From assembly GCA_963649395.1 (NCBI GenBank), contig CAVJHW010000055.1, positions 1 to 15,684 on the forward strand: a DNA stretch of 15,684 nucleotides, written 5' to 3'. This document shows, piece by piece, positions 1-7,134 of the stretch. The position numbers were made by a program, and so were the translations under genes. Every line of letters starts with the position of its first letter. The first letter of the stretch is position 1. A model generated the notes under the pieces. That model was not told where the DNA came from, made no database searches, and was given only the letters and a program-made list of their open reading frames with translations. The DNA comes from Scatomonas sp963649395 (GTDB lineage Bacteria; Bacillota; Clostridia; Lachnospirales; Lachnospiraceae).

Positions 1-135
1 TACTGGCGGCAGCTGCGGGAGCACGTTAGTGCGGAGCAGCTGGCTTTCATGCGTAGTGGAGCGGGACAATGCCCAGCATGGGGGTTTATGAAAGCCCCGC
101 AGCACTTATTTCACCAAATAGAGGTTTGGGTATAA
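1..135 (+). CDS. Possible 3' end of a convergent gene (C-terminal fragment)
   Basis: The plus-strand frame beginning at base 1 stays open for 44 codons and ends at TAA 133-135. The peptide has an ordinary soluble-protein composition, with a mid-segment VSAEQLAFMRSG and C-terminus HQIEVWV. The other plus frames and all minus frames stop sooner or lack a start. The TAA falls at the tip of the 116-155 hairpin, which would then serve two converging genes. I do not recognise the protein, and the open frame is short enough to be chance. The rest of the gene, if real, lies outside the window. Confidence 0.33.
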   Translation, partial: YWRQLREHVSAEQLAFMRSGAGQCPAWGFMKAPQHLFHQIEVWV

Positions 136-155
136 AAATACCCAAACCTCTATTT
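116..155 (-). terminator. Perfect 18-bp hairpin, probable bidirectional terminator
   Basis: Arms 116-133 and 138-155 are exact reverse complements around a 4-nt loop (AAAA on plus, TTTT on minus). It lies 17 bases past the carbamate kinase stop and ends the purA-lipoprotein-glyS-arcC run. The core is GGTTTGGG and CCCAAACC with 10 bases between, the same layout as a hairpin in the purA leader. U-richness after the stem is modest on both sides (CTATTT), so termination efficiency is uncertain. Confidence 0.7.
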
Positions 156-172
156 ATACGGATCATTCCGTG

Positions 173-1108
173 CTATGCATCTCCACGAATGATAGTTCCT
201 GTTCTCCCCAGATATCCATCTCTGGCTCGATCAATGGACGTGATAATAACCCTTTTACCGCCCTTTTTCAGGAAGTCTACGCCTGCCTGGATCTTGGGCA
301 GCATGGTGCCGGGTTCGAATTGACCATCGGCCATGTATTGCTCCGCCTCTGCTATGGTTACTTCAGACAGGGGTTGGGCGTGATCCGTGTCATATCCCAC
401 CTCCACGTGATCGACGCTGGTGAGGATCATCAATTCGTCCGCATGCAAAAGTTCAGCCAGCTTGCCGCTGATCAAGTCCTTCTCTATGACTGCGCTGGCG
501 CCTCTGAGCTCTTCCCCCTGCTCCAGGACAGGAATTCCGCCGCCACCGGCTGCGATGACCACCTGGCCTGCGTCCAGCATCAGCTGAATGGTATCGAGCT
601 CGATAATCTCCTGCGGCTTGGGAGCCGCTACAATTCTTCGATAACCACCTTCCACGGCTGTAACGTAATTGCCCTTGGCCTCCTCCGTCTCTGCCTCTTC
701 CTTCGTCATAAGTCGGCCAATAATCTTGGAAGGATTGTAGAAGGCCTCGTCATAAGGATCCACCGTCACCTGGGTCAAAACTGTAGCCACGGGACGATAG
801 ATGCCCCGACGAAGCAGCTCGGCCCGAAGGGCATTCTGAATATCATAACCGATATATCCTTGACTCATGGCAGAGCATACGGACATAGGCGCCGCCGTAT
901 AATCGGTATGAAGCTTCTGGAATTCATTCATAGCAGTATGGATCATGCCCACTTGGGGCGCATTGCTGTGGGTGATGACCAGGCTAACGCCAGCCTCGAT
1001 CAGATCTGCCACCGCCTTGGCGGACCTTCTGGTAGCAGCCTTTTGCTCCGGAAGGGTCGTTCCCAAGGCCCTGTGACCCAAGGCTAAAACCATCTTCTTT
1101 TTCTTCAC
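173..1108 (-). CDS. arcC: Carbamate kinase family protein with altered GGN and HGN motifs
   Basis: Amino-acid kinase fold enzyme, expected to interconvert carbamoyl phosphate plus ADP and carbamate plus ATP in the cytoplasm, the last ATP-yielding step of arginine or agmatine/allantoin-type catabolism. At 311 aa it has normal family length. Family landmarks are PMSVCSAMSQGYIGYD, VATVLTQVTVDPYDEAF, VIAAGGGGIPV, GASAVIEKD and an ending like GxxGTxI. Two motifs depart from the usual pattern: GGNA reads GHRA near residue 11, and HGNGPQVG reads HSNAPQVG near residue 47. The GTG start at 1106-1108 is preferred because AAAGGAGG sits 7 bases upstream; the next ATG is 15 bases further in and too far from that site. 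It lies 45 bp after glyS and is last in the run. No arcA, arcB or ornithine carbamoyltransferase gene is in the window, so its pathway is not shown here. Confidence 0.88.
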   Translation of the reverse strand: MKKKKMVLALGHRALGTTLPEQKAATRRSAKAVADLIEAGVSLVITHSNAPQVGMIHTAMNEFQKLHTDYTAAPMSVCSAMSQGYIGYDIQNALRAELLRRGIYRPVATVLTQVTVDPYDEAFYNPSKIIGRLMTKEEAETEEAKGNYVTAVEGGYRRIVAAPKPQEIIELDTIQLMLDAGQVVIAAGGGGIPVLEQGEELRGASAVIEKDLISGKLAELLHADELMILTSVDHVEVGYDTDHAQPLSEVTIAEAEQYMADGQFEPGTMLPKIQAGVDFLKKGGKRVIITSIDRARDGYLGRTGTIIRGDA

Positions 1109-1153
1109 AGGGATACCTCCTTTATGATCATCGAACGGATTCCACTTCTCTTG

Positions 1154-2575
1154 TCAGAAGGAGAATTTGTCTGCAAAATAGGCCTCCAGATCGCTGATCT
1201 GGATCCGCTCCTGGTCCATAGAATCCCGATCCCGAACCGTTACCGCGCCATCGGTCTCAGAGTCGAAATCATAGGTAATGCAATAGGGGGTACCAATCTC
1301 ATCCTGTCTGCGGTATCTCTTGCCGATATTGCCTCTGTCATCGTATTCGCAGTTATATTTCTTAGATAATTCTGCGAAAATCTTCTCTGCCCCCTCATTC
1401 AGCTTCTTGGACAGGGGAAGGACTGCAATTTTCACCGGTGCCAAAGCAGGATGGAAATGCATCACGGTACGGACATCATTTCTCTCTGCATCCAATACCT
1501 CCTCGTCATAGGCGCTGCATAGGAAGGCAAGCACCACCCGGTCTGCACCCAAAGAGGGCTCGATGACATAGGGGATATATCTCTCATTCTTGCTGTCATC
1601 AAAATAGGTCATATCCTGGCCGGAGGTATTCTGGTGCTGGGTCAGGTCATAGTCGGTTCTGTCCGCAATGCCCCACAGCTCCCCCCAGCCAAAGGGGAAG
1701 AGGAATTCGATATCTGTGGTACCCTTGCTGTAGAAGCAAAGCTCTTCCGGAGAGTGGTCTCTGGCCCGCATCTCCTCCTCCTTCATCCCCAGCTTCTTCA
1801 GCCAGTCGATGCAGAATTGTCTCCAATACTGGAACCACTCCAGATCTGTTCCCGGCTCGCAGAAGAACTCCAGCTCCATCTGCTCGAATTCACGGGTACG
1901 GAAGGTAAAATTACCGGGGGTAATCTCATTGCGGAAGGATTTGCCAATCTGACCGATACCGAAGGGGATCTTCTTCCGAGAGGTTCTGGCCACATTCTTG
2001 AAGTTGACGAAGATACCCTGAGCNNNNNNNNNNAAGATGCCCTGCGCGGTCTCCGGGCGCAGATAAACGGTATTCTTGGCATCCTCGGTCACGCCCTGGA
2101 AGGTCTTGAACATGAGATTAAATTGACGAATGTCGGTAAAATTATGCTTGCCGCAGGTGGGACAGGGAACCTGATTGCCCTCAATGAAGTTGACCATCTG
2201 TTCTTGGGTCCAGCCGTCTACGCTGCCCCCGGGAATCTCCATGCCCTTCTCCTCGCAGAAGTCCTCAATGAGCTTATCTGCCCGGAATCTCTCATGGCAT
2301 TCCTTACAATCCATCAAGGGATCGGAGAAGCCCCCCAGATGACCGGAAGCCACCCAGGTCTGGGGATTCATCAAAATGGCGCAATCTACACCTACATTGT
2401 AGGGATTCTCCATGACAAACTTCTGCCACCAGGCCTTCTTCACATTATTCTTCAGTTCTACCCCCAAAGGACCATAATCCCAGGTATTGGCCAGGCCTCC
2501 GTAGATCTCGGAACCGGGATATACAAAGCCCCTGGACTTTGCCAAGGCCACGATCTTATCCATTGTCTTTTCCAT
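1154..2575 (-). CDS. glyS: Glycyl-tRNA synthetase, class II single-chain type, interrupted by an assembly gap
   Basis: Charges tRNA-Gly with glycine using ATP. This is the dimeric single-polypeptide form (glyQS type), not the alpha/beta tetramer. Visible marks are the N-terminal SRGFVYPGSEIYGGLANTWDYGP, two zinc-type CxxC pairs (CKEC and CPTC), RPETAQGIF, GQIGKSFRNEITP with FRTREFEQME (motif 2 region), a class II motif 3 region around EPSLGADRVVLAF, and a C-terminal anticodon-binding domain ending in RDRDSMDQERI. Ten Ns at 2024-2033 fall in RPETAQGIF, where AQGI is present twice; deleting 24 nt restores an uninterrupted protein of about 465 aa. AAGGAG at 2587-2592 is 8 nt from a GTG at 2578 and 11 nt from the adjoining ATG at 2575; I chose ATG because related proteins begin MEKT. 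It follows the lipoprotein gene by about 15 bp and precedes arcC by 45 bp. Confidence 0.95.
   Translation of the reverse strand: MEKTMDKIVALAKSRGFVYPGSEIYGGLANTWDYGPLGVELKNNVKKAWWQKFVMENPYNVGVDCAILMNPQTWVASGHLGGFSDPLMDCKECHERFRADKLIEDFCEEKGMEIPGGSVDGWTQEQMVNFIEGNQVPCPTCGKHNFTDIRQFNLMFKTFQGVTEDAKNTVYLRPETAQGIXXXXAQGIFVNFKNVARTSRKKIPFGIGQIGKSFRNEITPGNFTFRTREFEQMELEFFCEPGTDLEWFQYWRQFCIDWLKKLGMKEEEMRARDHSPEELCFYSKGTTDIEFLFPFGWGELWGIADRTDYDLTQHQNTSGQDMTYFDDSKNERYIPYVIEPSLGADRVVLAFLCSAYDEEVLDAERNDVRTVMHFHPALAPVKIAVLPLSKKLNEGAEKIFAELSKKYNCEYDDRGNIGKRYRRQDEIGTPYCITYDFDSETDGAVTVRDRDSMDQERIQISDLEAYFADKFSF
2010..2047. other. Assembly gap (10 N) between overlapping contig ends
   Basis: Ns occupy 2024-2033. 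The 14 bases before (2010-2023) and after (2034-2047) are two versions of the same glyS segment, identical at 12 of 14 positions. Both encode Ala-Gln-Gly-Ile on the minus strand; the two differences are synonymous (GCT/GCG and GGT/GGC). The gap is therefore likely a join of ends that really overlap. Confidence 0.9.
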
Positions 2576-2590
2576 CACTGATACATCTCC

Positions 2591-3238
2591 TTATTTGAAT
2601 ATAATATAAGCCTCCGCATCCGCCACCAGCACCGCCTGTCCTGCCGCATTGGTGGATGCGCTTCCGGCTATCTCCGCTGTTTTGGCGGCGGAAATGGTTA
2701 CCTGTTCCGTTACATATTGAATGGTTCCGGGCACCTCCACGTGAACCGGCTCCTGCAGCACGAGGATCTTCCAGTCGCCATGCTCCGCTAAAATAGCAGA
2801 ACCATCGGCCGACTCTCCCTCCCGGGTGAGAAAGCTGCCCTCAAAGGAATATCCGGCAGCGGCGGCATCGGCCACCGTCCCGTAGTAGCAGGGCATCTGA
2901 TTGTATTCCTGATAATCCTGCCAGGATTCATAAGTCAGACAGATCCGGACTATATTATCTTCGATATTGCAGGACTTCAATCGAATGTTCTCTTCTCCTG
3001 CTGTCTCCTGGTAGGAGGCAAGACTCTCCTCGATATATGCCTTCAGCTCATCCACCTTATAGTCGTCCGTGCCCTTCTCCTCTACGATGGTCTGGGTCAG
3101 CTTCCCGTCCTTACCCAGAGACACCGTGCTGGTGTCTGCTGCCTTTTGTTCTCCACAGGCAGTCAAAAAACCCATCAGCATCAGAAGCAGGGCCGTCAAA
3201 GCCAGGCATCCCGGCAGGGGCTTCCTGCATTTCCCCAT
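2591..3238 (-). CDS. Lipoprotein of unknown function downstream of purA
   Basis: A 215-aa secreted lipoprotein. The N-terminus MGKCRKPL is basic, followed by a hydrophobic stretch and lipobox LTAC with the modified Cys at residue 28, so the mature protein should be anchored on the outer face of the membrane. The mature part is acidic and mixed, with no motif I recognise; the last 40 residues are Ala/Thr/Val-rich. The ATG at 3236-3238 begins one base after the purA stop, and AAGGAAAATAAG inside the purA 3' end supplies the ribosome site, which suggests translational coupling to purA. A longer in-frame start at 3364 exists but lies wholly inside purA and would bury the signal peptide, so I reject it. 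The stop at 2591 overlaps the glyS ribosome site. Nothing in the sequence links it to purine metabolism beyond co-transcription. Confidence 0.85.
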   Translation of the reverse strand: MGKCRKPLPGCLALTALLLMLMGFLTACGEQKAADTSTVSLGKDGKLTQTIVEEKGTDDYKVDELKAYIEESLASYQETAGEENIRLKSCNIEDNIVRICLTYESWQDYQEYNQMPCYYGTVADAAAAGYSFEGSFLTREGESADGSAILAEHGDWKILVLQEPVHVEVPGTIQYVTEQVTISAAKTAEIAGSASTNAAGQAVLVADAEAYIIFK

Positions 3239-3239
3239 C

Positions 3240-4523
3240 TTATTTTCCTTCCCGATAGATGATATCATCTCTTCCCGGTCCGTTGGATACCATGGTGATG
3301 GGGAAGCCAATCCTCTCTTCAATAAATTCAATATATTTGCGGCAATTCTCCGGCAAATCCTCATATTTCCGAATGCCCCGGATGTCGCAATTCCAGCCTG
3401 GCAGGGTCTCCAGTACCGGCTTGGCCTTCTCTAAGAGACCTGTAGTAGGAAAGTCTGTGGTAATCTTACCATCGATCTCATAAGCCACACAAACGGGAAT
3501 CTCCGGAAGGTAGCCCAGCACATCCAGCACAGTAAAGGCCACATCTGTGGTGCCCTGTACCCGACAGCCGTATTTGGAGGCCACACAATCGTACCAGCCC
3601 ATTCTTCTGGGACGGCCTGTGGTGGCGCCATATTCTCCGCCGTCTCCTCCTCTTCGGCGAAGCTCATCCGCTTCCTCACCGAAAATCTCTGAGACAAAGG
3701 CCCCAGCTCCTACGGCACTGGAATATGCCTTGGAAACGGTGATAACCTTCTCAATGGCATAAGGAGGAACACCTGCTCCCACCGCTCCATAGCCTGCCAA
3801 AGTAGAGGAAGAGGTTACCATGGGATAGATACCATGATCCGGATCCTTCAGGGAACCCAGCTGTCCCTCCAGCAGAATCTCCTTGCCTGCCTGCAGAGCC
3901 TCATAGAGGAAGGCGGCCGTATCGCAGACGAAGGGAGCGATCATCTCCCTCCAGGCCATTAATTCCTCAAACAGAGCCTTGGGATCCAGCAGAGGCTTGT
4001 GGTAGAGATGCTCCAAAAGCACATTTTTCGTCTGACAAACCCGGTCCAGCTTGTCCTTCAGGCTCGCCTCTTCAAAGAGTTCATTGACTTGGAAGCCAAT
4101 CTTGGCATATTTATCGGAATAAAAGGGGGCAATTCCGGATTTGGTAGAGCCAAAGGAACGGCCTGCCAGTCTTTCTTCCTCATATTGGTCAAATAAAATA
4201 TGATAAGGCATCACCATCTGGGCTCTGTCCGATACCAAAAGCTTGGGAGCCGGTACTCCTTTTCCGACAATCTCATCATATTCCTTCCTCAGCACGGGAA
4301 TATTCAGGGCCACCCCATTGCCGATGATGCTGGTGGTATGATTATAAAAGACACCAGAGGGAAGGGTGTGCAGGGCAAATTTGCCATAATTATTCACAAT
4401 GGTATGACCTGCATTGGCACCGCCCTGGAAGCGCACAATAATATCTGCCTTCTCGGCCAGCATATCTGTGATCTTGCCCTTGCCTTCATCTCCCCAGTTT
4501 GCTCCGACTACTGCCTTAACCAT
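3240..4523 (-). CDS. purA: Adenylosuccinate synthetase
   Basis: Joins IMP and aspartate using GTP to form adenylosuccinate, the first committed step from IMP to AMP. The 427-aa length is normal. Visible motifs are GANWGDEGKGK (residues 8-17; Asp12 matches the catalytic Asp), GGANAGHT with His40, the IMP-contacting segment FGSTKSGIAPFYSDKY (residues 124-139), STLAGYGAVGAGVPP, TTGRPRRMGWYD and the closing GPGRDDII. The IMP loop differs from the common GTTGRGIGPAYEDK form, having Lys and Ala at conserved Gly positions; I think this is a clostridial variant rather than a defect. The start at 4521-4523 has AGGAGG 9 nt upstream. It has its own promoter and a roughly 160-nt structured leader, and runs into the lipoprotein gene with one base between. 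Confidence 0.96.
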   Translation of the reverse strand: MVKAVVGANWGDEGKGKITDMLAEKADIIVRFQGGANAGHTIVNNYGKFALHTLPSGVFYNHTTSIIGNGVALNIPVLRKEYDEIVGKGVPAPKLLVSDRAQMVMPYHILFDQYEEERLAGRSFGSTKSGIAPFYSDKYAKIGFQVNELFEEASLKDKLDRVCQTKNVLLEHLYHKPLLDPKALFEELMAWREMIAPFVCDTAAFLYEALQAGKEILLEGQLGSLKDPDHGIYPMVTSSSTLAGYGAVGAGVPPYAIEKVITVSKAYSSAVGAGAFVSEIFGEEADELRRRGGDGGEYGATTGRPRRMGWYDCVASKYGCRVQGTTDVAFTVLDVLGYLPEIPVCVAYEIDGKITTDFPTTGLLEKAKPVLETLPGWNCDIRGIRKYEDLPENCRKYIEFIEERIGFPITMVSNGPGRDDIIYREGK

Positions 4524-4538
4524 ATTCTAGTTCCTCCT

Positions 4539-4646
4539 AAATTCCTGGCCTGTCGGACCTTTGCCTTCTTCCAGACACCGACAGACTCCTTGTCCGGTTT
4601 CCCTTCCGGACTTTCTAACAGGTTTGGGCATTTTGACACCCAAACC
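4539..4646 (-). promoter_or_regulatory. Structured purA leader with three consecutive hairpins
   Basis: Between the predicted transcript start and the purA ribosome site, the minus strand can form three hairpins in order. The first has arms 4639-4646 and 4621-4628 (8 bp, 10-nt loop), the second 4606-4611 and 4592-4597 (6 bp GTCCGG/CCGGAC, 8-nt loop), the third 4578-4586 and 4548-4556 (9 bp with one G-U, 21-nt loop). The last stem ends about 9 nt before AGGAGG. The 3' arm of the second hairpin (CGGAC) could instead pair with GTCCG inside the third, so two exclusive folds are possible. No U-run follows, so any control would be on translation. It does not match the purine, PRPP or other riboswitch signatures I can recall. 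Confidence 0.45.
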
Positions 4647-4649
4647 AAC

Positions 4650-4689
4650 TTTTCCTGCGAAGAGATCCCAAGGACCTCCCGCAGGAAAA
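4650..4689 (-). promoter_or_regulatory. 10-bp perfect inverted repeat at the purA start site, candidate operator
   Basis: TTTTCCTGCG (4650-4659) and CGCAGGAAAA (4680-4689) are exact reverse complements with 20 bases between; the centres are 30 bp apart, about three helical turns. The upper arm begins directly after the -10 box, overlapping the expected initiation point, where a bound repressor would block RNA polymerase. Because half of it is probably not transcribed, a DNA-binding role fits better than an RNA hairpin. Confidence 0.4.
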
Positions 4690-4718
4690 AGTATAGCATA
4701 TCTATTTCATAATCAAAA
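4690..4718 (-). promoter_or_regulatory. Predicted sigma-A promoter for purA
   Basis: The -10 box is TATACT (4690-4695) preceded by TGC, an extended -10. The -35 candidate TTTTGA (4713-4718) lies 17 nt upstream; an overlapping TTGATT at 4711-4716 gives 15 nt. It sits in the 271-bp purB-purA interval, so purA can be transcribed independently of purCB. No convincing terminator follows purB, so read-through from purCB is also possible. Confidence 0.6.
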
Positions 4719-4794
4719 CTTATTATTACTAATACATGCAGCTTATTTATAAGCCGGGACGACTAATTCTGCCCCAGGGAAAACCGGGATGAGC

Positions 4795-6231
4795 TTATAC
4801 GCAAATCTCAGCCGTCACCCCCAGCAGATCCTGATGCTCCTCTAAAAGGGGGTTGATGACATCCCGAATATAGGTCTCCGTCTGGATAGAAGCCCGTCCG
4901 GTATAAGCTGCAGGATTCATCCTCTCCTCCAGCTCTTCTAAGCTCAAATGGAAGGTGGAATCCCCCGCGATTCTCTCCAGAAGATCATTGTCCTTGCCTT
5001 CCTCCTTCACGGTCCTGCCGGCCTCCATAGAGAGCTGACGAATTCTCTCATGCAGCTCCTGACGGTCTCCTCCGGCCTTCACGGCATCCATCATGATATT
5101 CTCTGTGGCCATGAAGGGAAGCTCTGCCCTCAGGTGCTTCTCGATGACCTTGGGATATACCACCAGACCATCCACCACATTCAGCATGAGATCCAGGATT
5201 CCGTCAATAGCCAGGAAGCCCTCGGGAATGGACAGACGCTTGTTGGCCGAATCATCCAGGGTTCTCTCAAACCACTGGGTAGCAGAGGTGATGGCCGGAT
5301 TCAGGGCATCGATCATGACATAGCGGGACAGGGAAGCGATTCGTTCACTGCGCATAGGATTCCTCTTGTAAGCCATGGCGGAGGAACCGATCTGTCCCTT
5401 CTCAAAGGGCTCCTCCACCTCCTTCAGATGCTGCAGGAGACGGATATCATTGGAGAACTTGTGGGCGCTGGCTGCAATGCCTGCCAGCACGTTCATGACC
5501 CTGGTATCCACCTTGCGAGAATAGGTCTGCCCGGATACAGGATAGCAAGAAGCAAATCCCATCTTCTTGGCAATCATAGGGTCAATCTGGTTAATCTTCA
5601 GCTGTTCTCCGTTGAAGAGCTCCTGGAAGCTGGCCTGGGTTCCTGTGGTTCCCTTGGATCCCAGAAGCTTCAGACTTCCCTGAACATATTCCAGATCCTC
5701 CAGATCCATAACGAATTCCTGCATCCATAAGGTTGCTCTCTTACCTACCGTAGTAGGCTGGGCAGGCTGAAAATGGGTAAATGCCAAGGTAGGCTGTCCC
5801 TTATGCTCTTTGGCAAACTTAGCCAGCTCTGCAATGACATTGACCAGTTTCTTCTTCACCAGCTTCAGAGCTTCATTCATTACAATAATATCGGTATTAT
5901 CTCCCACGTAGCAGGAAGTAGCTCCCAGGTGGATAATGCCCTTGGCCTTGGGGCATTGCACGCCATAGGCATAGACATGTGCCATTACATCATGGCGCAC
6001 CTCCTTCTCCCTCTCCCTGGCCACCTCATAATTGATGTCAGAGACATGAGCCTTCATCTCATCAATCTGCTCCTGGCTGATGGAAAGTCCCAGTTCCTTC
6101 TCTGTCTCTGCCAGGGCAATCCACAGCCTTCTCCAGGTGGTGAACTTCATATCCTGGGAGAAAATATATTGCATCTCCTTGCTGGCATATCTCTCAGACA
6201 AAGGGCTGATATATCTGTCTGTTGTACTCAT
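4795..6231 (-). CDS. purB: Adenylosuccinate lyase, long eukaryote-like form
   Basis: Splits SAICAR to AICAR plus fumarate and adenylosuccinate to AMP plus fumarate, acting twice in purine synthesis. The 478-aa protein belongs to the aspartase/fumarase superfamily. Visible motifs are HDVMAHVYAYG, GIIHLGATSCYVGDNTD, FTHFQPAQPTTVGKR (catalytic His), KGTTGTQASF, and the signature loop GSSAMAYKRNPMRSER with the catalytic serine; the usual Pro before Tyr is Ala. It is longer than the roughly 430-aa Bacillus form and closely resembles the vertebrate enzyme in segment after segment (RYAS-EM, WFERTLDDSAN, VVYPKVIE, ELPFMATENI). The start at 6229-6231 has a modest AGGGAG about 10 nt upstream. It lies 45 bp after purC and probably shares its promoter. 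Confidence 0.96.
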   Translation of the reverse strand: MSTTDRYISPLSERYASKEMQYIFSQDMKFTTWRRLWIALAETEKELGLSISQEQIDEMKAHVSDINYEVAREREKEVRHDVMAHVYAYGVQCPKAKGIIHLGATSCYVGDNTDIIVMNEALKLVKKKLVNVIAELAKFAKEHKGQPTLAFTHFQPAQPTTVGKRATLWMQEFVMDLEDLEYVQGSLKLLGSKGTTGTQASFQELFNGEQLKINQIDPMIAKKMGFASCYPVSGQTYSRKVDTRVMNVLAGIAASAHKFSNDIRLLQHLKEVEEPFEKGQIGSSAMAYKRNPMRSERIASLSRYVMIDALNPAITSATQWFERTLDDSANKRLSIPEGFLAIDGILDLMLNVVDGLVVYPKVIEKHLRAELPFMATENIMMDAVKAGGDRQELHERIRQLSMEAGRTVKEEGKDNDLLERIAGDSTFHLSLEELEERMNPAAYTGRASIQTETYIRDVINPLLEEHQDLLGVTAEICV

Positions 6232-6276
6232 TCTGTCTACTCTCCCTGTGATTCTCGGGCAATTCTCCTCCGGTTC

Positions 6277-6987
6277 TTAGGCAAGACCCAGACGGCGGAA
6301 CACCTCCTGATAGGCCTCTTCTACATTGCCCATATCTCTCCGGAAACGATCCTTGTCCAGCTTCTCATTGGTATGCACATCCCAGAGACGGCAGGTATCC
6401 GGCGAAATCTCATCTGCCAGGATAATGGTTCCATCCGCCAGCCGACCAAACTCGATCTTGAAGTCAATCAGGCGGATATCTACCCCCAGGAAATACTCCT
6501 TCAGGAAGTCATTCACCTGCCTGGTGTATTTCTTGATAATATCAATCTCCGCCTGGGTAGCCAGCCCCAGAGCCAGGGCATAATCATCATTGATAAAGGG
6601 ATCATCCAGCTCATCACACTTATAGCTGAACTCGATAATGGGACAAAGCAGCTCTCTGCCCTCTTCCACCCCCATACGTTTGGAAAAGCTTCCCGCTGCC
6701 ACATTTCTTACAATGACCTCCAGGGGAACAATGCTAACCTTCTTCACAGCGGTCTCCCGGTCGCTCAATTCCTCCACCAGGTGGGTGGGAACACCGGCCT
6801 TCTCCAGCTGCTTCATCACATAGTTGGACATACGGTTGTTCACGACACCCTTGCCCATGATGGTTCCCTTCTTCACCCCGTTAAAGGCTGTGGCATCGTC
6901 CTTATAATCAACGATAACTACAGCCGGATCCTCTGTGGCATATACCTTCTTGGCTTTTCCTTCGTAAAGTTGTTCTCTCTTTTCCAT
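6277..6987 (-). CDS. purC: SAICAR synthetase (phosphoribosylaminoimidazole-succinocarboxamide synthase)
   Basis: Joins CAIR and aspartate with ATP to make SAICAR, the substrate of the next gene's product. With the ATG at 6985-6987 it is 236 aa, the usual bacterial length. Motifs are YEGKAKKVY near residue 8, DATAFNG, VEVIVRN-type PLEVIVRNVAAGS, GVDIRLIDFKIEFG and the signature DEISPDTCRLWD. A GTG four codons upstream (6997-6999) is possible, but the AGAAAGG that could serve as ribosome site would overlap it, while that site lies about 11 nt from the ATG. It starts the purCB unit behind a near-consensus promoter. The rest of the IMP pathway is not in the window. Confidence 0.96.
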   Translation of the reverse strand: MEKREQLYEGKAKKVYATEDPAVVIVDYKDDATAFNGVKKGTIMGKGVVNNRMSNYVMKQLEKAGVPTHLVEELSDRETAVKKVSIVPLEVIVRNVAAGSFSKRMGVEEGRELLCPIIEFSYKCDELDDPFINDDYALALGLATQAEIDIIKKYTRQVNDFLKEYFLGVDIRLIDFKIEFGRLADGTIILADEISPDTCRLWDVHTNEKLDKDRFRRDMGNVEEAYQEVFRRLGLA

Positions 6988-7084
6988 GGATACTGACACC
7001 TTTCTTCTGGTGAATTTGATAACTCTTCTGTAAGCTCATGCGTCTGTTCGCGATGGGCAAGATAGCCCGAGACTTTCAAGGTTG

Positions 7085-7113
7085 ATTATAAAGCATTGAG
7101 GGGGGAAAAGCAA
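7085..7113 (-). promoter_or_regulatory. Predicted strong sigma-A promoter for purCB
   Basis: The -35 box TTGCTT (7108-7113) and -10 box TATAAT (7085-7090) are separated by exactly 17 nt. The leader to the purC start is about 90 nt and holds a short GGGC/GCCC hairpin (RNA order, near 7055-7070). No purine riboswitch core and no paired PurR-type boxes are evident. Confidence 0.75.
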
Positions 7114-7134
7114 ATATTTTCTGTGCTTGCAGGA

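Noticed and set aside
2010..2047. Duplicate AQGI as a true insertion in GlyRS
   Set aside because: The repeat flanks an N run, the motif is single-copy in the family, and the extra length is exactly 24 nt; a scaffolding artefact explains it.
3239..3364. Longer N-terminus for the lipoprotein, starting inside purA
   Set aside because: It would add 42 residues ahead of an obvious signal peptide and wholly overlap purA; the downstream ATG has a better ribosome site.
4740..4794. Terminator after purB
   Set aside because: Only a short A/T hairpin (GCTTA/TAAGC at 4741-4754) and weak CCC/GGG pairing are present, with no U-run.
5773..6996. Long plus-strand open frame of 407 codons opposite purB and purC
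   Set aside because: It is antisense to two strongly conserved genes, crosses their boundary, and shows no domain or ribosome site. Similar long antisense frames at 170-1087, 1634-2581, 10149-11219 and 13465-14709 were dropped for the same reason.
7040..7075. PurR-type box in the purC leader (CGAACA on the minus strand)
   Set aside because: Only one six-base match, without the inverted partner at the usual spacing and located downstream of the promoter.
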